Shown here piece after piece: positions 56,283-64,000 of a stretch of DNA of 64,000 nucleotides. Origin of the DNA: Rhizobium mayense (lineage in GTDB: Bacteria; Pseudomonadota; Alphaproteobacteria; Rhizobiales; Rhizobiaceae). The translations under genes were made by a program, and so were the position numbers. The stretch is taken from contig NZ_JARFYM010000010.1 of NCBI RefSeq assembly GCF_030272705.1, forward strand, positions 186,001-250,000, written 5' to 3'. Below the pieces are notes generated by a model that was given only the letters and a program-made list of their open reading frames with translations, did no database searches and was not told where the DNA came from. Within the stretch, counting starts at the first letter, position 1. Every line of letters starts with the position of its first letter.

Positions 56283-57368
56283 GTGCCAAGACTATCGAAG
56301 ATTTTCAGCCGCTTATCTGTCCTCCCACTGATGTTGTCGCTCGCAGGCTGCAACATGGTGGTGATGGCTCCCTCCGGCGATGTCGCCGTGCAGCAGCGCG
56401 ACCTTATCGTCGTCTCGACGGTTCTGATGCTGATCATCATCATACCGGTGATCTTCCTGACGCTGTTCTTCGCGTGGAAATATCGCCAATCGAATGCCGC
56501 TGCGCCCTATGATCCCGAATGGCATCATTCGACCCGTCTGGAACTGGTGATCTGGTCGGCGCCGCTGGCGATTATTATCGCGCTCGGCGCGGTGACCTGG
56601 ATCAGCACCCACAAGCTGGACCCCTTCCGGCCTCTCGACCGCGTCCGCGAAGGCAAGCCGGTGACCACCGCCACGAGAGCGCTCAACGTCGAAGTCGTGG
56701 CGCTCGATTGGAAATGGCTGTTCTTCTATCCCGATCTTGGCATCGCCACGGTCAACGAACTTGCCGCGCCGGTGGATGCGCCGATCAACTTCAGGATCAC
56801 GGCCTCCTCGGTGATGAACTCCTTCTTCGTTCCGGCGCTTGCGGGCCAGATCTATGCCATGCCCGGCATGGAGACAAAGCTGCACGCCGTCATCAACAAG
56901 CCCGGCGAATATCAGGGCCTGTCGGCCAATTACAGCGGCGCGGGCTTCTCCCATATGCGCTTCAAGTTTCATGGCCTGAGCCAAGCCGATTTCGACCAGT
57001 GGGTTCAGCAGGTGAAGTCGACGGGCGGACCGCTTGGCCGTCAGGAATATCTGGCGCTTGCCAAGCCAAGCCAACAGGAGCCCGTGCGCCACTTCAACGC
57101 GGTCGATAGCGGACTCTTCGACGCCATTCTCAATATGTGCGCCGATCCAAGCAAGATGTGCATCAGCCAAATGATGGATATCGACGCCAAGGGTGGTGCT
57201 GGCAAGGATAGCCAGGAAAATCGCGAACGCCTGGTCTATGACAACCGCAACGCCGAAGCCGACGACGTCACGCCGGCGCCGCACGACATGCAGTCCATGC
57301 CCGGCATGGACATGGGCCACGGCTCATCAGGCGGTTCAGCCGCCCCGGCTCCCCAGCCGAGCAACTGA
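56283..57368 (+). CDS. cyoA: Cytochrome bo3-type ubiquinol oxidase subunit II
   Basis: The 361-residue subunit starts at GTG 56283. It has a lipoprotein signal with lipobox LAGC (Cys23), two membrane helices and a periplasmic cupredoxin-like domain (EVVALDWKWLFFYPDLGIATVNE) that lacks the CuA ligands, as expected for quinol oxidases. The C-terminal 60 residues are Asp/Pro/Met-rich. First gene of cyoABCD; a 147-base gap with GC-rich hairpins follows. Confidence 0.95.
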   Translation: MPRLSKIFSRLSVLPLMLSLAGCNMVVMAPSGDVAVQQRDLIVVSTVLMLIIIIPVIFLTLFFAWKYRQSNAAAPYDPEWHHSTRLELVIWSAPLAIIIALGAVTWISTHKLDPFRPLDRVREGKPVTTATRALNVEVVALDWKWLFFYPDLGIATVNELAAPVDAPINFRITASSVMNSFFVPALAGQIYAMPGMETKLHAVINKPGEYQGLSANYSGAGFSHMRFKFHGLSQADFDQWVQQVKSTGGPLGRQEYLALAKPSQQEPVRHFNAVDSGLFDAILNMCADPSKMCISQMMDIDAKGGAGKDSQENRERLVYDNRNAEADDVTPAPHDMQSMPGMDMGHGSSGGSAAPAPQPSN

Positions 57369-57515
57369 ACCCCGCGCACTGCTGCGCCGCGCGTCCTTCG
57401 GGGCGCGCGAAGGTCGCAGCGGAAGTTTGAAATGGCGCCTACGCCCTTCCTTAAATCCCTGCCGATTTAAGGGGCTATGCGCGGTAACAAGACATTATAA
57501 GGACAGAGGCAATCC

Positions 57516-59519
57516 ATGTTTTCCAACCCGGACCTCTATAAATTCATCTTCGGTCGGCTGACGCTCGATCAGATTCCCTATCACGAGCCTATCCTCGTCG
57601 TGACCTTCCTCGGCGTCGCCGTCGGCGGTATCGCCCTTCTCGGCCTGCTGACCTATTTCCGCCTCTGGGGCTTTCTCTGGAAGGAATGGTTCACCAGCAT
57701 CGATCACAAGAAGATCGGCATCATGTATATCGTGCTGGCTTTGATCATGCTTCTGCGCGGCTTCTCCGACGCGCTGCTGATGCGCATGCAGCAGGCGATC
57801 GCCTTCAACGGTTCGGATGGCTACCTGCCGCCGCATCACTACGACCAGATCTTCACCGCCCACGGCGTCATCATGATCTTCTTCGTGGCGATGCCGTTCG
57901 TCACGGGTCTGATGAACCTTGTCGTGCCGCTGCAGATCGGCGCTCGCGACGTCTCCTTCCCCTTCCTCAACAATTTCTCGTTCTGGATGACCACGGCCGG
58001 CGCCATCGTCATCATGATCTCGCTCTTCATCGGCGAATTCGCGAAGACCGGCTGGCTGGCCTATCCGCCGCTTTCCGGCATTGCCTACAGTCCCGATGTC
58101 GGCGTCGATTATTACATCTGGGGCCTGCAGGTTGCTGGTATCGGAACGACGCTCTCGGGCATCAACCTGATCGCCACCATCGTCAAGATGCGCGCGCCGG
58201 GCATGACCTTCATGAAAATGCCGGTCTTCACCTGGACGTCGCTCTGCACCAACATCCTGATTGTCGCGAGCTTCCCGATCCTGACCGCCACGCTGGCGCT
58301 GCTCACCCTCGATCGCTACGTCGGCACGAACTTCTTCACGAACGACCTCGGCGGCAATCCGATGATGTACATCAACCTCATCTGGATCTGGGGTCACCCG
58401 GAAGTCTACATTCTGGTGCTGCCGGCCTTTGGCGTCTTCTCGGAAGTCGTTGCGACCTTCTGCGGCAAGCGCCTCTTCGGCTACGCCTCGATGGTCTACG
58501 CCACCTGCGTGATCATGATCCTCTCCTACCTCGTCTGGCTGCACCACTTCTTCACGATGGGCTCTGGCGCCAGCGTCAACTCCTTCTTCGGCATCACCAC
58601 GATGATCATCTCGATCCCGACGGGCGCGAAGATGTTCAACTGGCTCTTCACCATGTATCGCGGCCGCATCCGCTACGAGGTGCCGATGCTCTGGACGGTG
58701 GGCTTCATGGTGACCTTCGTCATCGGCGGCATGACCGGCGTCATGCTCGCGGTTCCGCCGGCCGACTTCGTGCTGCACAACTCGCTGTTCCTAATCGCCC
58801 ACTTCCATAACGTGATCATCGGCGGCGTGCTCTTCGGCATGTTTGCGGGCGTCAATTACTGGTTCCCGAAGGCCTTCGGCTTCAAGCTCGATCCCTTCTG
58901 GGGCAAGATGAGCTTCTGGTTCTGGCAGATCGGTTTCTGGTTCGCCTTCATGCCGCTCTATATCCTCGGCCTGATGGGCGTCACCCGCCGCGTCAGCCAG
59001 TTCGACGATCCGTCGCTGCAGATCTACTTCGTGATCGCAGCCTTCGGCGCCGTGCTGATCGCTATCGGCATCGCCAGCTTCCTAATCCAGCTTGCCGTCA
59101 GCTTCATGAAGCGCGAAGAGCTTCGCGATCACACAGGTGACCCGTGGAACGGCCGTACGCTGGAATGGTCCACCTCGTCGCCGCCGCCGGCCTACAACTT
59201 TGCCTTCACGCCGATCGTCTACGACCACGACGCCTGGTGGGACATGAAGAACCGCGGCTACACGCGCCCGACCGAGGGCTTCATCCCGATCCACATGCCG
59301 AAGAATACCGGCACGGGCATCATCCTCGGCATTCTCTCCATCGGCTTCGCATTCGGCATGATCTGGTACATGTGGTGGCTCGCCGCCATTACCTTCGTCG
59401 CGATGATCGCCATTACGATCGGCCATACCTTCAACTATAAGCGCGACTTCTACATCCCCGCCGATGAGGTTGTGAAGACCGAAGGCGAGCGTACGAAGCT
59501 GCTCGCAGGACAGGTATAA
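57516..59519 (+). CDS. cyoB: Cytochrome bo3-type ubiquinol oxidase subunit I
   Basis: The 667-residue catalytic subunit reduces oxygen to water and pumps protons. About 15 helices are seen. Haem and copper ligands are in place: [14 protein letters not shown] (low-spin haem His), WGHPEVYIL (CuB His and the Tyr cross-link), WLHHFFTMG (two CuB His) and FHNVIIGG near HFH (haem His). AAGGACAGAGG precedes the ATG. Length matches E. coli CyoB (663). Confidence 0.97.
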   Translation: MFSNPDLYKFIFGRLTLDQIPYHEPILVVTFLGVAVGGIALLGLLTYFRLWGFLWKEWFTSIDHKKIGIMYIVLALIMLLRGFSDALLMRMQQAIAFNGSDGYLPPHHYDQIFTAHGVIMIFFVAMPFVTGLMNLVVPLQIGARDVSFPFLNNFSFWMTTAGAIVIMISLFIGEFAKTGWLAYPPLSGIAYSPDVGVDYYIWGLQVAGIGTTLSGINLIATIVKMRAPGMTFMKMPVFTWTSLCTNILIVASFPILTATLALLTLDRYVGTNFFTNDLGGNPMMYINLIWIWGHPEVYILVLPAFGVFSEVVATFCGKRLFGYASMVYATCVIMILSYLVWLHHFFTMGSGASVNSFFGITTMIISIPTGAKMFNWLFTMYRGRIRYEVPMLWTVGFMVTFVIGGMTGVMLAVPPADFVLHNSLFLIAHFHNVIIGGVLFGMFAGVNYWFPKAFGFKLDPFWGKMSFWFWQIGFWFAFMPLYILGLMGVTRRVSQFDDPSLQIYFVIAAFGAVLIAIGIASFLIQLAVSFMKREELRDHTGDPWNGRTLEWSTSSPPPAYNFAFTPIVYDHDAWWDMKNRGYTRPTEGFIPIHMPKNTGTGIILGILSIGFAFGMIWYMWWLAAITFVAMIAITIGHTFNYKRDFYIPADEVVKTEGERTKLLAGQV

Positions 59520-59524
59520 GACCC

Positions 59525-60151
59525 ATGACGACCCACACCGTACCTCCCAAGCATGGTGAACCGACCGCATTCTATCTGACGGAGGAGCACCATCCCGAAG
59601 GCAGCACGATGCTCGGCTTCTGGATCTATATCATGAGCGACTGCCTGATCTTCGCAGTCCTCTTTGCTACCTATGCCGTACTCGGCCGCAACTATGCGGC
59701 CGGTCCGTCGCCGGCCGATCTGTTCGAGCTGCCGGTCGTCGCCCTCAACACGACGATGCTGCTGCTTTCCTCCATCACCTATGGCTTTGCCATGCTGACG
59801 ATGGATAAGAACAACAAGTCGGGAACGATGTTGTGGCTGGCAATCACCGGCCTCTTCGGCGCCGCCTTCATCTATTTCGAACTCAACGAGTTCTACCACC
59901 TGATCCTGGAAGGCGCCGGTCCGCAGCGCAGCGCCTTCCTGTCGGCCTTCTTCACGCTGGTCGGCACGCACGGCCTGCACGTCACCGTCGGTATCGTCTG
60001 GCTGATCACGCTGATGGTTCAGACAAGCCGCCTCGGGCTGATCCCCGAAAACAAGCGTCGTCTGATGTGCCTGTCGATGTTCTGGCACTTCCTCGACGTC
60101 GTTTGGATCGGCGTGTTTTCCTTCGTCTATCTCATGGGAGTTCTCGGATGA
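59525..60151 (+). CDS. cyoC: Cytochrome bo3-type ubiquinol oxidase subunit III
   Basis: The 208-residue subunit has five membrane helices and the family runs [23 protein letters not shown] and [14 protein letters not shown]. It stabilises subunit I. It starts five bases after cyoB and overlaps cyoD by four. Confidence 0.96.
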   Translation: MTTHTVPPKHGEPTAFYLTEEHHPEGSTMLGFWIYIMSDCLIFAVLFATYAVLGRNYAAGPSPADLFELPVVALNTTMLLLSSITYGFAMLTMDKNNKSGTMLWLAITGLFGAAFIYFELNEFYHLILEGAGPQRSAFLSAFFTLVGTHGLHVTVGIVWLITLMVQTSRLGLIPENKRRLMCLSMFWHFLDVVWIGVFSFVYLMGVLG

Positions 60152-60549
60152 GCTCGAACGCCAATCCTTCGCATCATTCCGCCGACGCCCACGGCCATGG
60201 CCACCATGGCGGCCACGAGGCTGCACACGGCACCTTCAAGAGCTACATGACGGGGTTTATCCTCTCCGTCATCCTGACCGCCATTCCCTTCTGGCTGGTC
60301 ATGGGCAAGGTCCTCGATCCGGGCACCACCGTGGCGATTGTCATGATCCTCGGCGCGATCCAGATCATCGTGCACATGATCTACTTCCTGCACCTGAACA
60401 CCCGCTCGGAAGGCGGCTGGAACATGATGGCGCTAATCTTCACCATCGTACTGGTGATCATCGCCCTCTCCGGTTCGCTCTGGGTCATGCATCACCTGAA
60501 TTCAAACATGATGCCCATGTCGCCCGAGATGATGCGCAACATGCCGTAA
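60148..60549 (+). CDS. cyoD: Cytochrome bo3-type ubiquinol oxidase subunit IV
   Basis: The ATG at 60148 lies in the cyoC stop and gives 133 residues. A His-rich N-terminus ([20 protein letters not shown]) precedes three helices with the family run [14 protein letters not shown]. The His cluster may bind metal. Last of cyoABCD. Confidence 0.94.
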   Translation: MSSNANPSHHSADAHGHGHHGGHEAAHGTFKSYMTGFILSVILTAIPFWLVMGKVLDPGTTVAIVMILGAIQIIVHMIYFLHLNTRSEGGWNMMALIFTIVLVIIALSGSLWVMHHLNSNMMPMSPEMMRNMP

Positions 60550-60654
60550 CGACGAAGCGGCGGGTGTCCGATGGATGCCCGCCGTCCCTGCCGGCGTGAG
60601 ATTTTCGCCGGGCTGCTGTGCAGCGCGTCCAATTGGATGCACGAAGTCACAGCA

Positions 60655-60715
60655 GCATTTTCTAGATCACCTGATCTTGTCCGAAAGTCGCCTCGCATTT
60701 TCCGGATCATGTGAC
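60655..60715. repeat. Degenerate RIME-like palindrome
   Basis: GATCACCTGATC and a GTCCGAAA / TTTTCCGG pair, with outer TCTAGATCA and GGATCATG, form a worn long hairpin like the one at 48417. It fills most of the cyoD-SURF1 gap. Confidence 0.45.
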
Positions 60716-60725
60716 AGCGCCTCCG

Positions 60726-61505
60726 ATGGAGCTTTGCGCCTTGACCGATGCCCACACCGATACTCCTTCCGAAAAATCTCGCTCCACACTCACGCTCGCC
60801 GTCTGGGTGATCCTGCTTCTGCTTTTGACCGCAGCGCTCATCGCCCTCGGCACCTGGCAGGTGAAGCGGCTGTCCTGGAAGCTGGATCTGATCGCCCGTG
60901 TCGATGCCCGTGTGCACGCGCCGCCCTCGCCGGCCCCTGGGCCGGCGGAATGGCCTTCGATCGACGCCGCCGGCTACGAGTACAAGCATGTGCGGGCGAC
61001 CGGCACCTTCCTCAACGACAAGGAGACGCAGGTCTACGCGTCGACCGAGCTCGGCCCCGGTTATTGGGTGCTGACGCCGCTGAGAGCGGGTGACGGGACG
61101 ATTGTCGTCATCAACCGCGGTTTCGTGCCAACCGATAAGCGCAATCCGAGCACCCGCCCCGCCGGTCAATTAGCGAGCGAGACCACCGTCACCGGTCTGC
61201 TGCGGATCAACGAACCGAAGGGCACGCTGCTACGCTCCAACGTACCCGCGCAAGAGCGCTGGTATTCCCGCGACGTTACGGCGATCGCCGAGGCGCGGGG
61301 CCTCCAAAACGTAGCGCCCTATTTCATCGATGCGGACGACGCAAAAAATCCGGGCGACCTGCCCGTCGGCGGCCTGACGCAGATCGTCTTTCCGAACAAT
61401 CATCTCGTCTATGCCATCACCTGGTACGGGCTTGCCGTAATGACGTTCGGCCTCGCCGCCTACCTTGTCTGTTTCGAAAGACGGCGGGCGAAGGCAAGCT
61501 GCTAG
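60726..61505 (+). CDS. SURF1-family cytochrome oxidase assembly protein
   Basis: The 259-residue protein has the SURF1 layout: an N-terminal helix ending ALGTWQVKRLSWK, a periplasmic domain with VINRGFVP, and a C-terminal helix (HLVYAITWYGLAVMTFGLAAYLVCF). It helps insert haem into terminal oxidases, and its place after cyoABCD fits that. A GTG at 60711 would add five residues, but it lies in the palindromic repeat. Neither start has a good ribosome-binding site. Confidence 0.9.
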   Translation: MELCALTDAHTDTPSEKSRSTLTLAVWVILLLLLTAALIALGTWQVKRLSWKLDLIARVDARVHAPPSPAPGPAEWPSIDAAGYEYKHVRATGTFLNDKETQVYASTELGPGYWVLTPLRAGDGTIVVINRGFVPTDKRNPSTRPAGQLASETTVTGLLRINEPKGTLLRSNVPAQERWYSRDVTAIAEARGLQNVAPYFIDADDAKNPGDLPVGGLTQIVFPNNHLVYAITWYGLAVMTFGLAAYLVCFERRRAKASC

Positions 61506-61509
61506 AACG

Positions 61510-62076
61510 CTATCTCGCAGCATTCGGAAAACGAAGCCGCCAGCGGCGGCCATCGCTGGTCATCTCCACGACGCCGAGCGGCTCGATGTCGATCGTCCAG
61601 AAAGCCGAAGGCGGCGCTTGCAGCACGTGGAGAAGGGCGGCGCGAATGACAGTCGCGTGCGTCACGACGGCCGCATGGCCGCCATCGCCGATGTGGCTCG
61701 TCATCCAATCGTCGACACGCGCAAAGACGGTGGACAAGGGTTCGCCACCGTGTGGCGCGACATCTAAATCCATCATCCAGAGCGAGAGCGCTTCCGGATC
61801 GGTCTCATGGAGCTCGGTGATCGGCCTGCCTCGCCAGCGCCCATAGTCACATTCGCGCAAAGACGGCTCTATCGAGGCGTCGAGTGCCATAGCCGCCGCC
61901 GTCTGGCGGGCACGCAGGGCCGGGCTCGTCCACGCCCGGTCGACCGTTCCGATCTGTGCGGCAAGCATAGCGGCCTGCTCGGTCCCCTTTGCCTCCAGCG
62001 GTTCGTCGGCCGGAAAGCGGCCGGTCCGGTTGGCTTCGGTCGAACCATGGCAGATCCAGCTCAAACGCGTTTTCAT
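61510..62076 (-). CDS. Histidine phosphatase-family protein with altered RHG motif
   Basis: The product is 188 residues from the ATG at 62076. The frame is open to 63342, but that part is antisense to cbtB and cbtA. The fold marks are LSWICHGSTEANRTGRFP, LRECDYGRWRG and VVTHATVIRA. The usual R-H-G is C9-H10-G11, so the catalytic His is kept but the phosphate-binding Arg is Cys. It may be a CobC-like phosphatase given the adjoining cobalt genes, or a protein with changed activity. Its stop is four bases from the SURF1 stop. Confidence 0.85.
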   Translation of the reverse strand: MKTRLSWICHGSTEANRTGRFPADEPLEAKGTEQAAMLAAQIGTVDRAWTSPALRARQTAAAMALDASIEPSLRECDYGRWRGRPITELHETDPEALSLWMMDLDVAPHGGEPLSTVFARVDDWMTSHIGDGGHAAVVTHATVIRAALLHVLQAPPSAFWTIDIEPLGVVEMTSDGRRWRLRFPNAAR

Positions 62077-62167
62077 GGTGCTAAGTATCCTCGGGTCGGA
62101 TCTGCTGCCGCCACGTTCGATCGCGGCAACACCTTGATTGACAATCGTCTTTACAGCCAGATATAAA

Positions 62168-62270
62168 GTTAGTCTTACGGGTGTGGAAGCCGGTGAAATC
62201 CCGGCGCGGTCGCGCCACTGTAATCGAAGGGCGGATACCGCCCCTAGAGAGCCAGACCCTTCCCGTAAAA
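62168..62270 (+). promoter_or_regulatory. Cobalamin (B12) riboswitch
   Basis: The conserved core is seen in order: AAGCCGGTGAAATCCCGGC, then CGGTCGCGCCACTGTAA (B12 box GCCACTG at 62214-62220), GGGCGGATACCGCCC and AGAGAGCCAGACCC. The P1 closing stem is TTACGGG (62175-62181) with CCCGTAA (62262-62268). No intrinsic terminator follows. CCCTT at 62273-62277 can pair with the AAGGG ribosome-binding site of cbtB, so control is probably at translation start. Confidence 0.93.
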
Positions 62271-62313
62271 AACCCTTCCGTAAATGGAACGCGCTCTTCT
62301 TAAAGGGAATAAA

Positions 62314-62523
62314 ATGTCTGACACCACTTTTGCACCGACCGCCATCCCGACGCCGATCCCGCTTGGCGAAATCCTGCCTTGGGCGATCCTCGCCGGCCTG
62401 CTGATGATGCTGGCGATCTATTTCATTGGCGCCGAAGAAGGCGCGACGGCGCTGTTTTCCGGCTCCTATGTGCACGAATTTGTGCATGACGGGCGCCATC
62501 TGCTCGGATTCCCCTGCCACTAA
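62314..62523 (+). CDS. cbtB: Cobalt transporter subunit CbtB
   Basis: The ATG at 62314 follows AAAGGGAAT and gives 69 residues. One membrane helix (LPWAILAGLLMMLAIYFIGAEEG) is followed by the CbtB histidine tail VHEFVHDGRHLLGFPCH, which likely binds cobalt. It lies behind a cobalamin riboswitch and 12 bases before cbtA. Confidence 0.93.
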   Translation: MSDTTFAPTAIPTPIPLGEILPWAILAGLLMMLAIYFIGAEEGATALFSGSYVHEFVHDGRHLLGFPCH

Positions 62524-62535
62524 GGGGTCAAGCCC

Positions 62536-63276
62536 ATGGTTGGACGTCTTTTGCTCCGCGGCATGCTGGTCGGAGCCCTTGCTGGTATTCTCATTTTTGC
62601 CTTCGCCCATACGTTCGGCGAGCCTCTCGTCGATCAGGCGATCGCGTTTGAAGAGCAGGCTGCCCAGGCGGCAGGCGAAACGCCGGAACCGGAAATCGTC
62701 AGCCGCGCGACACAGGCGGGCCTCGGCCTCTTCACCGGCATCATGGTCTACGCAACGGCGGTCGGCGGGCTCTTCGCCCTGGTCTTCGCCTATGTCTATG
62801 GCCGCGTCAGCCCCTTTGGCGCCCGCGGCACGGCCGCGCTGCTGGCTATTGCCGCCTTTGTCGCCATCTCCTTGGTTCCCGACATCAAATACCCGGCCAA
62901 CCCGCCGGCAGTCGGCAATCCGGATACGATCGGCGCCAGAACCGAGCTGTTCTTCGTGATGATCTTGGCCTCCGTCGTCGCCATGGTTGCCGCGGTGTCC
63001 CTCGCCCGTCAGCTGGCGGCGCGCTACGGATCGTGGAACGGCGTGATCTTCGCCGGCATCGCCTACATCTTGTTCATCGGCCTGGTTCAATACCTGCTGC
63101 CGGCGATCAACGAAGTGCCGGAACAGTTTTCCGCCGTCGTACTCTGGCGGTTCCGGATCACTTCGCTTGGCATGCATGCTATTTTGTGGACAACGCTCGG
63201 CCTCGCCTTCGGCGCATGGGCCGAACGCGATCTGCCGCAGGTTCGCCACGGTCGCGCTGCCGTGCGCCGGGCCTGA
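62536..63276 (+). CDS. cbtA: Cobalt transporter subunit CbtA
   Basis: The 246-residue protein has about seven membrane helices and the CbtA N-terminus MVGRLLLRGMLVGALAGILIFAFAHTFGEPLVDQAI. CbtA and CbtB form a predicted B12-regulated cobalt importer. AAGGGG lies before the ATG. The next gene begins one base after its stop. Confidence 0.93.
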   Translation: MVGRLLLRGMLVGALAGILIFAFAHTFGEPLVDQAIAFEEQAAQAAGETPEPEIVSRATQAGLGLFTGIMVYATAVGGLFALVFAYVYGRVSPFGARGTAALLAIAAFVAISLVPDIKYPANPPAVGNPDTIGARTELFFVMILASVVAMVAAVSLARQLAARYGSWNGVIFAGIAYILFIGLVQYLLPAINEVPEQFSAVVLWRFRITSLGMHAILWTTLGLAFGAWAERDLPQVRHGRAAVRRA

Positions 63277-63277
63277 A

Positions 63278-63946
63278 ATGGCAAGCCTGACACGTCTCCC
63301 GCATGGCCTCATGCGGGGGATAGTTCTGCTGAAATCAGCCATTCTGCTTTTGGTCTTTTATCTGATCTGCGCGCTCGGTTTGCCCATGGAGGCGGAGGCG
63401 CATAGCGGCGGTTCGTCCGGAAGTCATGCGGGCATTCCGATACCAAGCTTGAGCCACGGTGAAATGGCCGTGATCGCCCCTTACTACGGGCGCATCATCG
63501 CGCTTGCCTTATCGGCGTCAGATACCAACGAGTCCTTCCGTCGCGTTTTGAACTTCGCGCAGATCCAACGAGCCTACTGCCTTTGGGGCATCATGCCTGG
63601 AAGTGTTGGGGATGAGGACAGCCCCTTTAACGAATGCTCGCACGCGTACCTCGCCGCTGCCAAGCTGGCGCTGTTGCAGATGCGGACGATGAAGGACGAA
63701 ATGGTGCCGGCTGGCGACCTCGTCTCCGAGATCGACGGCGCGCTGGTGCGCAACAATCTGTCGCTCATTCTCTGCCAATTCAGCAATGAAGGCTTCAATA
63801 CGGCCGACCTGATCCGGCCACGGCTCGCCGGCATCATTCTGCATGCCAAAAGCCTCGTCGCGACGGTGCTGGCACTGATGACGGCGGGAGCCGCACTGTG
63901 GTGGACCGCGCGGCTCCTGCGGACGAAACTCGATACCGTCAATTAG
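63278..63946 (+). CDS. Membrane/periplasmic protein of unknown function in the cobalt locus
   Basis: The product is 222 residues from ATG 63278, one base after the cbtA stop. An N-terminal helix or signal (LLKSAILLLVFYLICALGLPMEAEA) precedes a soluble part starting HSGGSSGSHAG, and a C-terminal helix (SLVATVLALMTAGAALWWTA) ends in a basic tail. Cys residues in AYCLWG and FNECSHAY could pair in the periplasm. No family was recognised. Its spacing places it under the B12 riboswitch, so a part in cobalt handling is plausible. Confidence 0.75.
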   Translation: MASLTRLPHGLMRGIVLLKSAILLLVFYLICALGLPMEAEAHSGGSSGSHAGIPIPSLSHGEMAVIAPYYGRIIALALSASDTNESFRRVLNFAQIQRAYCLWGIMPGSVGDEDSPFNECSHAYLAAAKLALLQMRTMKDEMVPAGDLVSEIDGALVRNNLSLILCQFSNEGFNTADLIRPRLAGIILHAKSLVATVLALMTAGAALWWTARLLRTKLDTVN

Positions 63947-64000
63947 ATGACCACCCGCCCTCACCGGACGGCAGCAAGTCTGATGTTACCAGTCCCGTGG
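63947..64000 (+). CDS. Possible start of a further gene (partial)
   Basis: An ATG directly after the TAG at 63944-63946 opens 18 codons to the window end (MTTRPHRTAASLMLPVPW). Its tight spacing suggests continuation of the operon, but no ribosome-binding site is separate from the upstream gene and the sequence is too short to identify. Confidence 0.3.
   Translation, partial: MTTRPHRTAASLMLPVPW

Noticed and set aside
57495..58778. A 427-codon leftward open frame with His/Glu/Asp-rich sequence
   Set aside because: Antisense shadow of cyoB membrane helices.
62077..63342. N-terminal extension of the histidine phosphatase frame to 610 residues
   Set aside because: The extension is antisense to the riboswitch, cbtB and cbtA. 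The phosphatase fold begins at the ATG at 62076.

Overview
The window is chromosomal DNA from a fast-growing rhizobium (Rhizobium or a close relative). This rests on high GC content, rhizobial intergenic repeats (RIME-like palindromes and a dispersed hairpin-pair repeat), a polA/marR intergenic region whose structure and position match the alpha-r7 (Smr7C) small RNA of Sinorhizobium meliloti, PHO boxes of the rhizobial form, and a RirA-type iron box. The species cannot be fixed from the sequence alone. There are no rRNA or tRNA genes, insertion sequences with transposases, prophage genes or CRISPR arrays. Most genes are intact and tightly packed.

Layout. 1-11.2 kb: the end of an unknown gene, a Sel1-repeat protein, pncB, a small membrane protein, then a leftward yejABEF peptide importer with a downstream ghrA-like dehydrogenase, and a TetR regulator facing a YecD-like hydrolase across paired operator-like repeats. 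11.3-18.3 kb: rightward housekeeping genes: mepA, mgsA, glk, a class D beta-lactamase-like gene, an MsbA-type ABC exporter, dapB and gpmA. 18.3-31.7 kb: a complete carbon-phosphorus lyase locus. phnF is divergent from phnGHIJKL plus a hexapeptide acetyltransferase, followed by the phnCDE1E2 transporter, a DUF1045 gene, phnM and phnN. Both promoter regions carry PHO boxes, and the first also has a probable PhnF operator. phnP is absent from the locus; the DUF1045 protein has the two HxT motifs of 2H phosphoesterases and is a candidate replacement. 31.7-37.4 kb: a hairpin-rich element with terminal inverted repeats, polA, the alpha-r7 small RNA, marR and an M20 peptidase.

37.5-45.1 kb: a LacI regulator with a 20-bp operator, then a polyamine/iron-type ABC importer, a nucleoside hydrolase and an adenine deaminase, mostly overlapping or closely spaced. 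This looks like a purine nucleoside uptake and salvage operon served by an unusual transporter class, and is the best candidate here for an under-described system. 45.1-48.4 kb: an HSL-type hydrolase, a TetR regulator with two CTAAT-N3-ATTAG operators, and an M20 amidohydrolase. 48.5-53.3 kb: an Fe3+ importer (fbpABC type) behind a RirA-like box, next to a LysR regulator that faces lrgAB. 54.5-61.5 kb: an MFS transporter, the cyoABCD quinol oxidase and a SURF1 assembly factor. 61.5-64 kb: a histidine phosphatase with an altered RHG motif, then a cobalamin riboswitch driving cbtB, cbtA and a third membrane protein.

Starts were chosen by ribosome-binding site, family N-terminus and operon spacing. 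Several differ from the longest possible reading frame, and these are flagged. Family assignments are from motifs read by eye; no database search was run.
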